In this document: positions 16,286-26,975 of the stretch, piece after piece
Layout: every line of letters starts with the position of its first letter
Position numbering within the stretch: the first letter of the stretch is position 1
Assembly: GCF_002869765.1 (NCBI RefSeq)
Contig: NZ_PNOR01000037.1
Span: forward strand, 1 to 36,864
Source of the DNA: Deinococcus planocerae
GTDB lineage: Bacteria; Deinococcota; Deinococci; Deinococcales; Deinococcaceae
Direction of reading: 5' to 3'
Length of the DNA: 36,864 nucleotides
Program-made: the position numbers and the translations under genes
The notes under the pieces: generated by a model
Database searches by the model: none
What the model was told of the DNA's origin: nothing
Seen by the model: the letters and a program-made list of their open reading frames with translations, nothing else

Positions 16286-16747
16286 CTAGTCTGCGGCGTC
16301 GGGGGTCGGTGCGCCTTGCCGGGGCAGGGCGTAGCGCTCCTGCCGCTTGCCCCCCCGGAAGATCGCCAGCGTCACGTACTCGAACTCGCCGTCCGCTTTC
16401 TCACGCACATGCTCCTGATCCGTACTCTTCGCGCCCCGGCTGATCTTGACTGCCGCAGGCAGCTTCATCTTGCGTGAGTCCACCGCCTCCAGTTCTCGAA
16501 TCTTGTACGCCTGCCCCCGATGGATGATCAGGACGTCACCCTCCGGATTGGTCCACCTCCTGGCCCCGATCAAGCTCCAGTCGAAATCGGAGAAATTGTC
16601 GTAGGGGAACTGATACCCACCGGGCGGCACCTCGCCGCTGGTCCACCCCAAACGGCCGTATTTTCTGAGGGTGTCCTCCAGCGCCCGCTCGTCCGGGACG
16701 TCCACCAGAACCTTCGCGCCGAGGTCGCTGCGAAATTCAATTTGCAT
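16286..16747 (-). CDS. Hypothetical protein
   Basis: A 153-residue protein of unknown function. GGAGG lies six bases before ATG 16747, supporting the start. The N-terminal half has a beta-alpha-beta look (IEFRSDLGAKVLVDVPDE, then ALEDTLRKYGRLGW) and a Gly/Tyr/Phe-rich middle (GGYQFPYDNFSDFDWSLIG). No catalytic motif is visible. It lies between the methylase-helicase gene and the topoisomerase gene on the same strand and carries the leader hairpin element, so it belongs with the PRTRC-type gene set. Confidence 0.65.
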   Translation of the reverse strand: MQIEFRSDLGAKVLVDVPDERALEDTLRKYGRLGWTSGEVPPGGYQFPYDNFSDFDWSLIGARRWTNPEGDVLIIHRGQAYKIRELEAVDSRKMKLPAAVKISRGAKSTDQEHVREKADGEFEYVTLAIFRGGKRQERYALPRQGAPTPDAAD

Positions 16748-16768
16748 GGGTTACCTCCACGGGGGAAC

Positions 16769-16792
16769 CTCCCGCCCCGGCGGGAGAGGGTC
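16769..16792 (-). promoter_or_regulatory. GACCCT-hairpin leader element, before 16286-16747
   Basis: A perfect 7-bp stem (CTCCCGC/GCGGGAG, 16769-16786) with a 4-nt loop abuts GACCCT (16787-16792) and ends 21 nt before the start codon. Confidence 0.65.
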
Positions 16793-16845
16793 AAGCCTGG
16801 AACCGTTCACGCCCGGCAGAGGGAAGGGAGGTCTCTCCCTCCCCC

Positions 16846-19800
16846 TCAGGCGGCGTGGGCGCGGTCCCGGATCGGATCGGCCACCAGAGCGGTCGCCACG
16901 ATGGCTAACAGACGCTCCCTGAACCTCTCGGAGACCAGTTGCTTCTGGGTGCCCTCTACCACCCAAGTGTCACTGCTCAGCACTGCGACCTGCGTGACGG
17001 TCAGGTGCTCGCCTTCCGTCCTGACCGCGTAATGCATCACCACGTGCCCGGTGATCAACAAGCTGCGCAGCGCATACTTGTCGGGACTCGCGTGCAGCAT
17101 CACCTCGTCCCCCCTCACGCTCACGCTGATCACCCCCTCGGGATTCCGCGGCACCGGGTTCACTCGCCGGGCGTCCAGGGCATGGACGGCGGCGTTCTTC
17201 GGCAGGCTGATCGTGGGGCGTGCTCCCAGGCTGAGCGACTCGCGGTAATGCCCGGGGTGGGTGCTCGCCTCGTACCCGGTCGCGCCCGTCACCTGCCGGA
17301 AGTTCAGCACGGTACTCTCCCCCGTCTCCCGGACCACCGTCACCGCTCCGGCACTCACCTGCGTCACCTCGACCCGCCCACCCTCGTACACGAAGGTCAG
17401 TCCGACGTGGACGGGCAGCACCCCGATCCAGTGCAGCTCCCCCACGTAATTGAGCAGCCGGGCGAAGCTGAACTCTCCCAGCAGGTCGAGTTCCCGCCTC
17501 ACCCGCCCGTACGCCTCCCGCGCCTGGGTCAGCAGGGCATGATCGTTGGCCGTCCAGCCGTTTTTGCGCGCCTTGGCCCGCTCGCGGACGGTCTGGACCC
17601 GCTCGCGCACGCTCAGGACCCGCGCCAGGACTTCGAGGTTGCGCCGCAGCGCCGCGCGGCCGGTGAGTTCTTCGAGCGTCTTCTTCTTTTCCCGGATCTC
17701 CCGGCGGGTCTGCTCGGGGTCGTCGCTGAGGAGCAGGGCCATCTCCTCCCCGTTGAAGCCTGCGGCTGTGTTCTCCAACTCGTCCACGTCCAGCCACAGT
17801 TGGGAGAGCCAGGACTTCTTCCCGCTCATGATCGTGTAGGTGATGGCGTCGAAGGACCCGCGCATCAGCAGGTACACGTTGCGCACTCGTTCCGCCGTGT
17901 TCCCCTGCCGTGCCCCGCGTCCGACGCGCTGACGGATCTCCTCGTAGTTCCACGGGATGTCGGCGTTCACGATCAGCGTCGTGCCGTGCTGGAGGTTGAA
18001 CCCCTGTCCCAGCACGTCCGTCCCCAGGATCAGGGAGAGGTCCCCGAAGTTGTAGTCGTCCTCCAGGTCCTGGCGAGCCACGCTGCTCTTGTGCGTGTCG
18101 CTGGACACGATGGCGATCTCGTGCTCCGGGTACCCGGCCTCCACCAACAGCGCCTTCAGCCGGGCGAAGGCCCCCTCCTTCTCGCCGATGCTGAGGAACA
18201 CGATGCCCTTGCCGCCCGACGCGCGGTTCTCCAGGGCGAGTTCTGTGATCTTCTCGAAGCGCGGGTTACGGCCCCCGACGCCCTTGAGCACCGGGTCCAC
18301 GGTGAGCTTGCGCATCTCCCAGAGGATCGCGAAGGGGTGGTTCGGCCCTTTGGCCCGGGCGTCGGCGGTGCGGGCACGTTCGCGCAGCGACCGGTAGAGC
18401 ACCGCCTGCTCCTCGCTCATGTCGATCATCACCTCCTCCGCCACCGCCGACGGGACCTTCAGCGGCTGGCCGTCCCGGGTGACGACCAGCGGGTCCCCGT
18501 AGGAGCGGGTGATGACGTGCCCGCTGATGATCCCCTTGAGTTCGCGTAACCGCCGGAAGCCCTTCACGCAGGGCTTCACCTCCACGCTGCCGTCCATCCC
18601 GGTCACGATGTCCGGCTCGATGCGCAGGTACTGCTCCATCAGGGCCTCGCCGGTCGGCAGGCCATAGCCCGGCAGGGCGTCCGTGACCATGCTGAGCATG
18701 GAGTAGACCTCCAGCGGACTGTTCTTGATCCACGACGCGGTGAAGGCGAAGGTGCTGCCGCCCCGCTCGCGGACGAAGCGGCCCTTGTGCAGCGCGTCGA
18801 GTGCCCTTTGGCTCTCCCCTCCCCCACCGAGAAAGCGGGGGGTCTCGCCGAAGGTGGTCGGCGGGGCGAAGAGATTCTTCAGGCCGTGGGCTTCGTCGAG
18901 TCCGGTAAAGTCGCATCCCAGCAGCTCGAAGGAGAGTTCGCCCTCCTGCGCGATCTTCGTGCGGGCAAGCATCGCGCCGAAGACGCCGAGTTTGCGCACG
19001 AGTTCCTGGTGCTTGCCCCGCTTGGGCGTGCCCTCGTAGCTGTCGGCGGTTTCCAGGTTCCGCTGATACTGCGGGTCCTCCAGGATCAGCCGCTGGCGGG
19101 TTTCACGCAGCATCCCGATCCCAGTGAAGGACTCGCGACTCATGATGACCAGGTCCACCTGACCGGCGCTGAGGGACGCGATCTTCTCGCGCTTGACCGC
19201 CGGAGAGTCCTCCTTCCAGGCCTCAATGCGTTTGCCGCCCTGGTCGAGCATGGGCGTGCCGTCGCGTTTGGTCTTGTAGACCTTGTTCCCCTGCCGGTCG
19301 CGCCGGACACTCATGCCCACCGTCACGATGTTCCAGTCGGGCAGCGCGAGGGCCGCGTTGGTCGCCCAGTTGCTGACCAGGCCGGCAGGCACGACGACGA
19401 TAGGCCGCGAGGCGCGCCCGCAGGTCTTCAGGTATGCGATCAGGCCGAGCATCGCGAACGTTTTTCCCAAACCCACGTCGTAGTTGTTGACCATGCCGGT
19501 GGTGGCGGCCATCGCGCGGATGTCCATCACCTGGTAGGGGTGGTGCTCGGGCCCCCGCCAGTCGGGCAGGTGGAGGGGCCGCGCCGTTCCTTCTGGGCGC
19601 AGGATCGCGCCGCGGGCATAGGTGTACGCCTCCTCGACGACGCCCACGTGCGCACTCTGCATCAGCCAGTTGCCGAAGTGCGCCTGGGTCTGATCCTCGT
19701 ACGCCTGGGCCGCGTCGATGGCCGTCGCGCGCTCCGCCTGATACTGCTCGCGCGACATCTCCCCCGCGCCACGAACGGCCTCCACCTCCGTCTTGTGGTT

Positions 19801-22005
19801 GAGGTAGTTCTCCAGCGCCCGTGCCTTCTCCTGGTCGAAGGCGCTGCGGGCTCGCACCCCCGCTTGGCCCGCTCCACCCTTGAGGCGGAAACGCACCGCA
19901 CCGTTCTCCCGGCGCACGCTGATCAGCGGCTTCTGGTCGGCCGCACTGCCCAGGTAAGCGTTGACCCACTCTTCCAACACGGCGACGGGAATCACGGCGT
20001 CACGGGGGCTGAGGGTCAGTTCGCTGAGGTTCGCACGACGCACCCGGCTGATGAACAGGTCCGCCTGCCTCGTGAGCGCCGCCCGCCGGTGGCCGCCGAA
20101 GTGCTCGGCCTGCGCGCGGGCCTGCTCGGCGCGCAGGAAGGCGTGCCCGGAGTAATACAGCCCCGGTTCCACCCAGATTTCCCCGTTGAAGGCGTAGTGC
20201 CCGGTCAGGTGCGCCACCGCTTCCGGCTCGGACACCCCGGCGTACTGCATCAGGGTCTGCTCGGTGAGCGCCATCAGGTCGGCGAGCTGCTGGGCGATGT
20301 CCTCCATCCCGGTGGCCGTGATGGGCAACGCGTACGTCCCGTCATCCGGCAGGTTCAGCTCACCCAGGGCACCGAGATGGGCGAGCAGGACGGCGAAGAG
20401 CGAGTACCGGGGAATCAGGCGGGTAAAACGCTGGCGGTCGTACGTCCCGTGTGTGGCGCGGTACTGCACGTCCAGAGCCAGGGCCGTGCGGCGGCGCTGC
20501 GGGGTCTCAGGACGGCCCAGTTCGCGCGCCTCCAAGTACGCCTGGAGGGCCTGCGCCACCTGGACCGCCTGCGCGACGACCGGCGCCGCGAAGTCGTCGG
20601 TAACCACCCACTGCCCGAGCCGGAAGGCGTGGCGCCGGTCCGTGGAGAGGCTGCCCTCCGGGATCGCGTGCAGGTCCGCGCCGTGCGAGGCCGTCTCGGC
20701 GTTTCTGGCGGCGTCCTCCCCGAGCCGCTCGCGCACGGTCTCGATCAGGGTCCGGAACAGCACGGGGACGCTGTTCATCGCGGCCTGCATCTGGTCGTGG
20801 ACACGCTGCACCTGACGGGTGTCCACCTCGCCTTCGAGCAGCGGGTTCCCGAAGCGGCCGCAGCGGAGGATGCTCTCCTGACTCAGCCGGAAGCTGCCGG
20901 AGAGCTGGCGCAGCCGGTGCGTCCAGGCCCCCTCCTCGCCCTCGGTGATAATCAGGCTGCTCCCGTCCACGAAGCGTTCGACCAACTCCCGGTGCACGGG
21001 ATCGGCGACGAACTCCAGCAGCGTGTCCGTGACCTGGGCACCGCTGAGCGTGCTCAGAGCCTCCCGCACCCCGTGGTCGTGGCGTCGCAGGACGAGCAGC
21101 ACCGTGGTGACCCCCGCCCCGGCTGCCTTGAAGGCCCCGGTGGGGACGAGCACCGCGTGCAAGGGCAGGGCGGAAGTGAGCAGTTCTTCCCGCCAGTCCC
21201 GGTGCCGGTGGCCGTGCAGCAGGGACAGGGGCAGCAGCACGCTGACGAGCCCGGTCTGGAACTGGACGCGGCGCAGGATCTGACGCATGAAGTACCGCTC
21301 GCTGCGGACCTCGTCGGGTTCGTGCAGCGCCCGAGTCTCGCCGCGCGGGCCGTAGGGCGGGTTGGCGACCACCAGGTCGAAGAGGGGGTCACTGCTGCGG
21401 GTGGTGTACTGCTCCAGCGGCATCACGTGGATGCTGGCGTGCGGCTGCAGGTGCGCGGCCGCCCGGCCCGCCACCGGGTCCAGCTCGACGCCGGTGAGCA
21501 AGACGCCCTCTGGGGCATGCGCGAGGACCGCCCCGTTCCCGCAGCTCGGTTCCAGAGCCCGGACGGGGCGCTTCTCGTCGCCCAGCTTGAGGAAGGGCGT
21601 GACGAGGTTCCATAACAGCGCCGCGACGGCACTGGGCGTGTAGAACTGGTCCACGCTCTCGCCGAGGCCGCCCCCGCCGCTGTAGGCCCGCAGGACGGCC
21701 AGGTCAGGGTGGGGGGCCAGGATCTCGTGGCGGGCTGCCTCATTTGCACCCAGGCGGGCCTGTTCTCCGCCGCCCGTCACCTCCACGCCGTAGGGCTCGC
21801 CGCCGGGGGCGGGGGCGGGCCGGGGGGCACCGACCACGTCGTAGCCCTCGCGGGTGAGCAGTTGTCCGTTCAGGGCCAGCGCCGACTTGTCGGCTGGACT
21901 GAACTTGGGCCAACTCATGTGGGCGTACGGCAACTCGCTGTTGAGGCCGAACAGCGCGAGGAATCCGGTCACGGCGGTCAGGGCGAAGCCTTTGGTTTGA
22001 CGCAT
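16846..22005 (-). CDS. N6-adenine DNA methyltransferase / SNF2-type helicase fusion
   Basis: A 1719-residue protein. The N-terminal part carries an N6-adenine methyltransferase fold: SAM-binding EPSCGNG at 152-158 and catalytic NPPYGPRG at 215-222. The second half is a superfamily 2 helicase/translocase: VGLGKT near 845, DEAH in GLDEAHG near 1036, QGFNLQHG near 1335 and the arginine motif QRVGRGARQ near 1360. A coiled, charged stretch follows (KARKNGW region), then a beta-rich C-terminus. The layout recalls the P1 DarB type of anti-restriction protein and related helicase-methylases of mobile elements; a role in protecting or modifying plasmid DNA is inferred. The first 29 residues are oddly hydrophobic, so a start at a later ATG (21918) is possible. 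Confidence 0.88.
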   Translation of the reverse strand: MRQTKGFALTAVTGFLALFGLNSELPYAHMSWPKFSPADKSALALNGQLLTREGYDVVGAPRPAPAPGGEPYGVEVTGGGEQARLGANEAARHEILAPHPDLAVLRAYSGGGGLGESVDQFYTPSAVAALLWNLVTPFLKLGDEKRPVRALEPSCGNGAVLAHAPEGVLLTGVELDPVAGRAAAHLQPHASIHVMPLEQYTTRSSDPLFDLVVANPPYGPRGETRALHEPDEVRSERYFMRQILRRVQFQTGLVSVLLPLSLLHGHRHRDWREELLTSALPLHAVLVPTGAFKAAGAGVTTVLLVLRRHDHGVREALSTLSGAQVTDTLLEFVADPVHRELVERFVDGSSLIITEGEEGAWTHRLRQLSGSFRLSQESILRCGRFGNPLLEGEVDTRQVQRVHDQMQAAMNSVPVLFRTLIETVRERLGEDAARNAETASHGADLHAIPEGSLSTDRRHAFRLGQWVVTDDFAAPVVAQAVQVAQALQAYLEARELGRPETPQRRRTALALDVQYRATHGTYDRQRFTRLIPRYSLFAVLLAHLGALGELNLPDDGTYALPITATGMEDIAQQLADLMALTEQTLMQYAGVSEPEAVAHLTGHYAFNGEIWVEPGLYYSGHAFLRAEQARAQAEHFGGHRRAALTRQADLFISRVRRANLSELTLSPRDAVIPVAVLEEWVNAYLGSAADQKPLISVRRENGAVRFRLKGGAGQAGVRARSAFDQEKARALENYLNHKTEVEAVRGAGEMSREQYQAERATAIDAAQAYEDQTQAHFGNWLMQSAHVGVVEEAYTYARGAILRPEGTARPLHLPDWRGPEHHPYQVMDIRAMAATTGMVNNYDVGLGKTFAMLGLIAYLKTCGRASRPIVVVPAGLVSNWATNAALALPDWNIVTVGMSVRRDRQGNKVYKTKRDGTPMLDQGGKRIEAWKEDSPAVKREKIASLSAGQVDLVIMSRESFTGIGMLRETRQRLILEDPQYQRNLETADSYEGTPKRGKHQELVRKLGVFGAMLARTKIAQEGELSFELLGCDFTGLDEAHGLKNLFAPPTTFGETPRFLGGGGESQRALDALHKGRFVRERGGSTFAFTASWIKNSPLEVYSMLSMVTDALPGYGLPTGEALMEQYLRIEPDIVTGMDGSVEVKPCVKGFRRLRELKGIISGHVITRSYGDPLVVTRDGQPLKVPSAVAEEVMIDMSEEQAVLYRSLRERARTADARAKGPNHPFAILWEMRKLTVDPVLKGVGGRNPRFEKITELALENRASGGKGIVFLSIGEKEGAFARLKALLVEAGYPEHEIAIVSSDTHKSSVARQDLEDDYNFGDLSLILGTDVLGQGFNLQHGTTLIVNADIPWNYEEIRQRVGRGARQGNTAERVRNVYLLMRGSFDAITYTIMSGKKSWLSQLWLDVDELENTAAGFNGEEMALLLSDDPEQTRREIREKKKTLEELTGRAALRRNLEVLARVLSVRERVQTVRERAKARKNGWTANDHALLTQAREAYGRVRRELDLLGEFSFARLLNYVGELHWIGVLPVHVGLTFVYEGGRVEVTQVSAGAVTVVRETGESTVLNFRQVTGATGYEASTHPGHYRESLSLGARPTISLPKNAAVHALDARRVNPVPRNPEGVISVSVRGDEVMLHASPDKYALRSLLITGHVVMHYAVRTEGEHLTVTQVAVLSSDTWVVEGTQKQLVSERFRERLLAIVATALVADPIRDRAHAA

Positions 22006-22016
22006 GCGATCCCGTC

Positions 22017-22053
22017 CATGCCGGATGGCCGTCAGGCCTCCGGCATGAGGGAC
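22017..22053 (-). promoter_or_regulatory. Hairpin leader element (GTCCCT variant), before methylase-helicase
   Basis: A long stem of 13 bp in two blocks (CATGCCGGA and GGCC, with one unpaired base) and loop GTCA (22017-22047) abuts GTCCCT (22048-22053), a one-base variant of the hexamer. It ends 11 nt before the start codon at 22005. Confidence 0.6.
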
Positions 22054-22092
22054 CCCGCGTCGCCCGGGCGAGTTCCCCCCCGATCCCAGAGG

Positions 22093-23685
22093 TCACGTCC
22101 ACGAACGGGCACGCAGGGTGGTGAGGGCAGCCTGGACCGTCCGGCTCACCTCGTCGAGCACCATCACCGGACAGGCAGCACCGAAGAGGTCCAGGTAGCT
22201 CGAAGCGGACTGGACGCTCTCGCCGATCAGGATGGGGACGACGTCGAGGGTCCGGCGATAGGGGCGCTGATCGTCCAGCAGCAGGCCGCAGGTCCTCACG
22301 TCGGCGGGCAGAAGTTCCCCGTCGGTGATCACGATCAAGATCTCCTGCTCGTCCGGCTGGGCACACCCCTGGAGGGCGAGTTCGAGGCCCCGGGAGAGTT
22401 GCGTGCCGCCCCCCGCCTCCAGGCCGGCCAGACGTGCGGCCGCTTCCTGCCAGGGGAGGTCGGGCGGGACGATCTCGTGAGCGGAGGTGGTGAAGCCGAT
22501 CACCTGCAGCCGGCTGCGGGCGAGGTGGGCGGCGCGGGCGAGCATGAAAGCCGCCTCGCGGGCCGCGCGCAGGCGTTCCCCGGACATGCTGGTCGACAGG
22601 TCGACGCACAGCCGTAGCAGAAAGGGAACGGGACGATCTTCACCCACCCGGCGCCGGAAGGGACGCTCGGCGCCCTGCACGTGTCGGTCATAGCGGAAGC
22701 GTCCCCGCGAGCGGTGCGCTTCCTGCCGGGCGGGACGGCCGGGGGGTGCCAGGAGGGGCGCCAGACGCCGCGCGTGGCCCCCGGTGAGGAGCAGCAGGCC
22801 ATCGGGGGCGGTCGCGACCAGTGCCGGGGGTGACCCGGGGAGTTCGCCGGCGCTGGAAGTCTCCGGGCGGGAGCTGTCCTCCGGAATCAGGGTTTCGCTC
22901 CCGGGTCCACCGTTTCCCGCATCCGCCGTTTTCTCGTCCCCCCGCTTCCCTTTCCCGCGGACAGGCTGCTGGGGCTCCTCCGGCTGCACCCCACTCATCC
23001 CTCCGCCGTCCGCGCCGAGACCCGGCTCGGCTTCCTCCCGCAGTTCCTCGGGCAGCACGGCGAGGATGGCCCGGGCGATCTCCACGGCGTCATCCCGGTG
23101 GGCCTCCCAGGCCTCCTCGACCAGCGGGCGGACCTGCTCCCGCCACAGCCCCTCGAGTTCCAGAGGAACGGCAAAGGGGACGTCGGGACGGTCATGGGCC
23201 CAGCGCCAGACCAGGCAGGCGGTCTGCAGGTCCACCTCCGGGCGGTGGTCTCCCAACCACAGGACGTCTCCCAGGAAGTCGAAGTCGGCGCACAGCTCCG
23301 GGAAGCGGCGCATCACGAGCCGTTCCATCCGCTCGTCTTCCAGCGCGTTCCACAGCCATCCGAGACGTTGTTCCTGAGGTTTGCGGCCACTGAAAACGAC
23401 GTGCCCTCCCTCATGCGAGGCGATCGAGCGCAGCAGGGTGACACGTCGCCCGTACTCGTCCCCGGGATCGAAGCGGACGCCCAGCGGTGGCACAGAAAGC
23501 AGGGCCGGGTCAAGCAGCAGGCGACGTTGCTCGGGGAGCACCCCAGCGGTGAAGGGCAGGCGACGGAACTCGGTGGTGAAGTCACGACGGCGGCTGACCA
23601 GGCGGAAGAGTTCCTGAACGTAGGTCCGCCATGCGGACTGCTGGTGCCACTGCACGGCGGGAGCCTGCCTAGGAAGAGTGAGCAT
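22093..23685 (-). CDS. VWA-domain protein with HExxH motif, MoxR partner
   Basis: A 530-residue protein. An HEGGH sequence is at 91-95, followed by WNALEDERMERL at about 112-123, the HExxH...ED pattern found in VWA proteins that work with MoxR ATPases. The middle (about 230-320) is a low-complexity acidic/proline linker. The C-terminal von Willebrand A domain has the MIDAS motif DLSTS near 362-366 and a TDG further on. Such proteins, paired with MoxR, act as metal-ion-dependent chaperones or assembly factors (compare CobT and NorD). GGAGGT touches the ATG at 23685, an unusually short spacing; a GTG at 23718 overlapping the stop of the MoxR gene is the alternative but would run through the leader hairpin. 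Confidence 0.85.
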   Translation of the reverse strand: MLTLPRQAPAVQWHQQSAWRTYVQELFRLVSRRRDFTTEFRRLPFTAGVLPEQRRLLLDPALLSVPPLGVRFDPGDEYGRRVTLLRSIASHEGGHVVFSGRKPQEQRLGWLWNALEDERMERLVMRRFPELCADFDFLGDVLWLGDHRPEVDLQTACLVWRWAHDRPDVPFAVPLELEGLWREQVRPLVEEAWEAHRDDAVEIARAILAVLPEELREEAEPGLGADGGGMSGVQPEEPQQPVRGKGKRGDEKTADAGNGGPGSETLIPEDSSRPETSSAGELPGSPPALVATAPDGLLLLTGGHARRLAPLLAPPGRPARQEAHRSRGRFRYDRHVQGAERPFRRRVGEDRPVPFLLRLCVDLSTSMSGERLRAAREAAFMLARAAHLARSRLQVIGFTTSAHEIVPPDLPWQEAAARLAGLEAGGGTQLSRGLELALQGCAQPDEQEILIVITDGELLPADVRTCGLLLDDQRPYRRTLDVVPILIGESVQSASSYLDLFGAACPVMVLDEVSRTVQAALTTLRARSWT

Positions 23686-23697
23686 ACCTCCATTGGT

Positions 23698-23714
23698 CCC
23701 CGATCCGGGGAGGG

Positions 23715-23716
<2 letters not shown>
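23698..23716 (-). promoter_or_regulatory. GACCCT-hairpin leader element, before VWA gene
   Basis: A 5-bp stem (CCCCG/CGGGG, 23698-23710) with a 3-nt loop abuts GACCCT (23711-23716), which overlaps the TGA stop of the MoxR gene. It ends 12 nt before the start codon. Confidence 0.6.
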
Positions 23717-25250
<1,534 letters not shown>

Positions 25251-25260
25251 GCGGCGGTGC

Positions 25261-25284
25261 CGCCCGCCCAAGCGGGCGAGGGCC
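25261..25284 (-). promoter_or_regulatory. GGCCCT-hairpin leader element, before MoxR gene
   Basis: A perfect 7-bp stem (CGCCCGC/GCGGGCG, 25261-25278) with loop CCAA abuts GGCCCT (25279-25284) and ends 10 nt before the start codon. Confidence 0.65.
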
Positions 25285-25360
25285 TCTTCCTCCAATGGAC
25301 CCGAAAGACGACCGTTTCCACGGGCAGGCGGGAGAGGCACGTGCCTCTCCCCCACCGCGT

Positions 25361-26065
25361 TCAGGCGTCCGCGTCGATGACTGGGAGCCGGGCCTTGTCC
25401 GCGACCGCGCGGCTCCGGCGATTCACGCTGCCGTCCCTGTTGCGGATCACGCTCAGGTTACTGATCGGCACCCGCAGGATGTAGGCGGGGGTGAACTCCA
25501 GGGCCGGAGCACCGCTCAGCAGGGGCCTGACCTCGTAGCTCGTGCGTTTAAGGCGTCGTTTCACGGTCCCGGGCACGTTCGCCTCGGCCGCGTACCAGTG
25601 GTACCCCGCGCACGGCTCGTGGGCGGAGTGGCCGTGCCCACAAGGGCAGAAAAAGCCCGAGGTGAAGGAAGCCAACGGCCGGCTGTTGGTCACCCGGCCC
25701 CGGGGGTGAATCAGGATCAGGGTGCTCTCGCGGGTCAGCCGGCCGAAGTCTCCGGTGCGAGGGATTTTTCGGCTCACGCCGAGTGCCTTGGCTTCCTCCA
25801 CGAAATCGGCGGCGCAGGGGTAGTGCGATTCGCCGATGACGTCCACAACGTGCCAGGTCCCCTGACGCTCGATGAACGTCACTCCCTGGCTGCTCAACCC
25901 GAGTTGCCCTGGATTGACCGGAATCGGCAGGTCGGTCAGGAAATGCTCGATGGGTACACCGTGCGGGCTGAACCCGCATTCCGCGTAGATGTGGCCTTCC
26001 TGCCGCCCGGGGCCGCACTCCCGTGGGCCGCCCCGAGCGGGGATCAAGTCGAGCAGGGTCGTCAT
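25361..26065 (-). CDS. Hypothetical Cys/His-rich protein after PRTRC ParB
   Basis: A 234-residue protein with a central cluster FFCPCGHGHSAHEPCAGYHW (near 138-157) that looks like a small zinc-binding site, plus other cysteines near 17, 30 and 84. The C-terminus is basic (GSVNRRSRAVADKAR), suggesting nucleic-acid contact. The start overlaps the stop of the PRTRC ParB gene (ATGA), so translation is coupled, and the MoxR gene follows. No family is recognised. The tight link to ParB suggests a role in segregation or its control, but nothing in the sequence proves it. Confidence 0.7.
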   Translation of the reverse strand: MTTLLDLIPARGGPRECGPGRQEGHIYAECGFSPHGVPIEHFLTDLPIPVNPGQLGLSSQGVTFIERQGTWHVVDVIGESHYPCAADFVEEAKALGVSRKIPRTGDFGRLTRESTLILIHPRGRVTNSRPLASFTSGFFCPCGHGHSAHEPCAGYHWYAAEANVPGTVKRRLKRTSYEVRPLLSGAPALEFTPAYILRVPISNLSVIRNRDGSVNRRSRAVADKARLPVIDADA

Positions 26066-26952
26066 GGCAACCTCTCCGAGGGTCGCAGGCCGAGATTCAC
26101 ACGGCCAGGGCGAGGACTCACGGTGAGACGCGGGGATGCTGGTGGCTCCGCCGGGGTGGACGATGGTTCGCTCAATTCGGGCACCTCTCTCGCCAGCGCC
26201 CGAACCAGCGCGGGAAGTTCAACGCCACCCAGCGCCGCCAACCGCCTGACCTCCTGCACCAGTTCAGTCAGGGGGTCGCGGGGCACTTCCAGCAGAGGCT
26301 CAGGGCCGAAGAGCGTATCGAGACTCTCCTCAAAATCCCTGGCGCGGGCGGTCTGACTCTCCTTCAAGTCGGCGGCGGTGAAGCGCTCTCCCGCGTCCAA
26401 GCGGCGTTCGGCCGCCCGGATCGCCTGCTCGCGGTACTCGGGCGCGAGGTTCGCCATGCGTTCCGCCACGCCCTCGGCGATGCTGACGCCGATGTGCGTG
26501 AGGAGGTCTTCGGGCAGGGTGAGCAGCCTCAGGCGTTTGCGGATGGTCTGGACGCTGACCCGAACGTGGGCCGCGAGTTCCTTCACGTCACCGAACTGGC
26601 CCTCTTCCAGGGCGGTCTGCCAGTTGCGGGCCTCGTCGAGCGGGTGACTGGAGCGGGCAGCGTTCAGGATGGCACTTGCGGCGGCGATCTGCCCGCGGGT
26701 CCCGTCGGTAATCAGGGCAGGCACCTGCCCGATGCCGTACTTGAGCGCGCTGCGGACCCGGCGTTTCCCGTCCACGATCCGGTAGGGACGCTCGGGGTCC
26801 CCGCTGGGTTTGAGCAGAACGCTCTGCATCACCCCAAGTCGCTCGATCCCAGGGTTCACCTCCTGGGTGTCGGGTTCCTCGATCCATCCGACGGGCACCA
26901 TTTGAATCTCGGTGTGGAGCGGCGTGCTGAACAGGTGTCCCGACAGGGTCAT
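26062..26952 (-). CDS. PRTRC system ParB family protein
   Basis: A 296-residue ParB-type protein. The N-terminal domain has the CTPase/arginine motif as VDGKRRVRSALKYG near 68-81 (family GERR-like box), and a helix-turn-helix follows in DVKELAAHVRVSVQTIRKRL near 142-161. The C-terminal third is a linker rich in Pro and Ser. It differs clearly from the ParB at 27772, so two ParB lineages are present. ATG 26952 has AAGGAGG six bases upstream; the longer reading from 27018 would translate a palindrome and a hairpin and is rejected. Two GAATAACGTTATTC palindromes lie 50-125 bp upstream, and the Shine-Dalgarno is locked in a hairpin (26957-26974). Confidence 0.85.
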   Translation of the reverse strand: MTLSGHLFSTPLHTEIQMVPVGWIEEPDTQEVNPGIERLGVMQSVLLKPSGDPERPYRIVDGKRRVRSALKYGIGQVPALITDGTRGQIAAASAILNAARSSHPLDEARNWQTALEEGQFGDVKELAAHVRVSVQTIRKRLRLLTLPEDLLTHIGVSIAEGVAERMANLAPEYREQAIRAAERRLDAGERFTAADLKESQTARARDFEESLDTLFGPEPLLEVPRDPLTELVQEVRRLAALGGVELPALVRALAREVPELSEPSSTPAEPPASPRLTVSPRPGRVNLGLRPSERLP

Positions 26953-26956
26953 GACG

Positions 26957-26974
26957 ACCTCCTTACCAGGAGGT
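26957..26974 (-). promoter_or_regulatory. Shine-Dalgarno-sequestering hairpin before PRTRC ParB
   Basis: A perfect 7-bp stem (ACCTCCT/AGGAGGT) with a 4-nt loop buries the AAGGAGG ribosome-binding site of the gene starting at 26952. Directly upstream lies the GGCCCT-hairpin element. Confidence 0.75.
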
Positions 26975-26975
26975 G

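Noticed and set aside
16939..18549. 536-codon plus-strand open frame
   Set aside because: Antisense shadow of the helicase half of the same gene.
18787..21615. 942-codon plus-strand open frame opposite the methylase-helicase gene
   Set aside because: It is the antisense shadow of a strongly coding GC-rich gene with clear methylase and helicase motifs; its own translation is low-complexity and motif-free.
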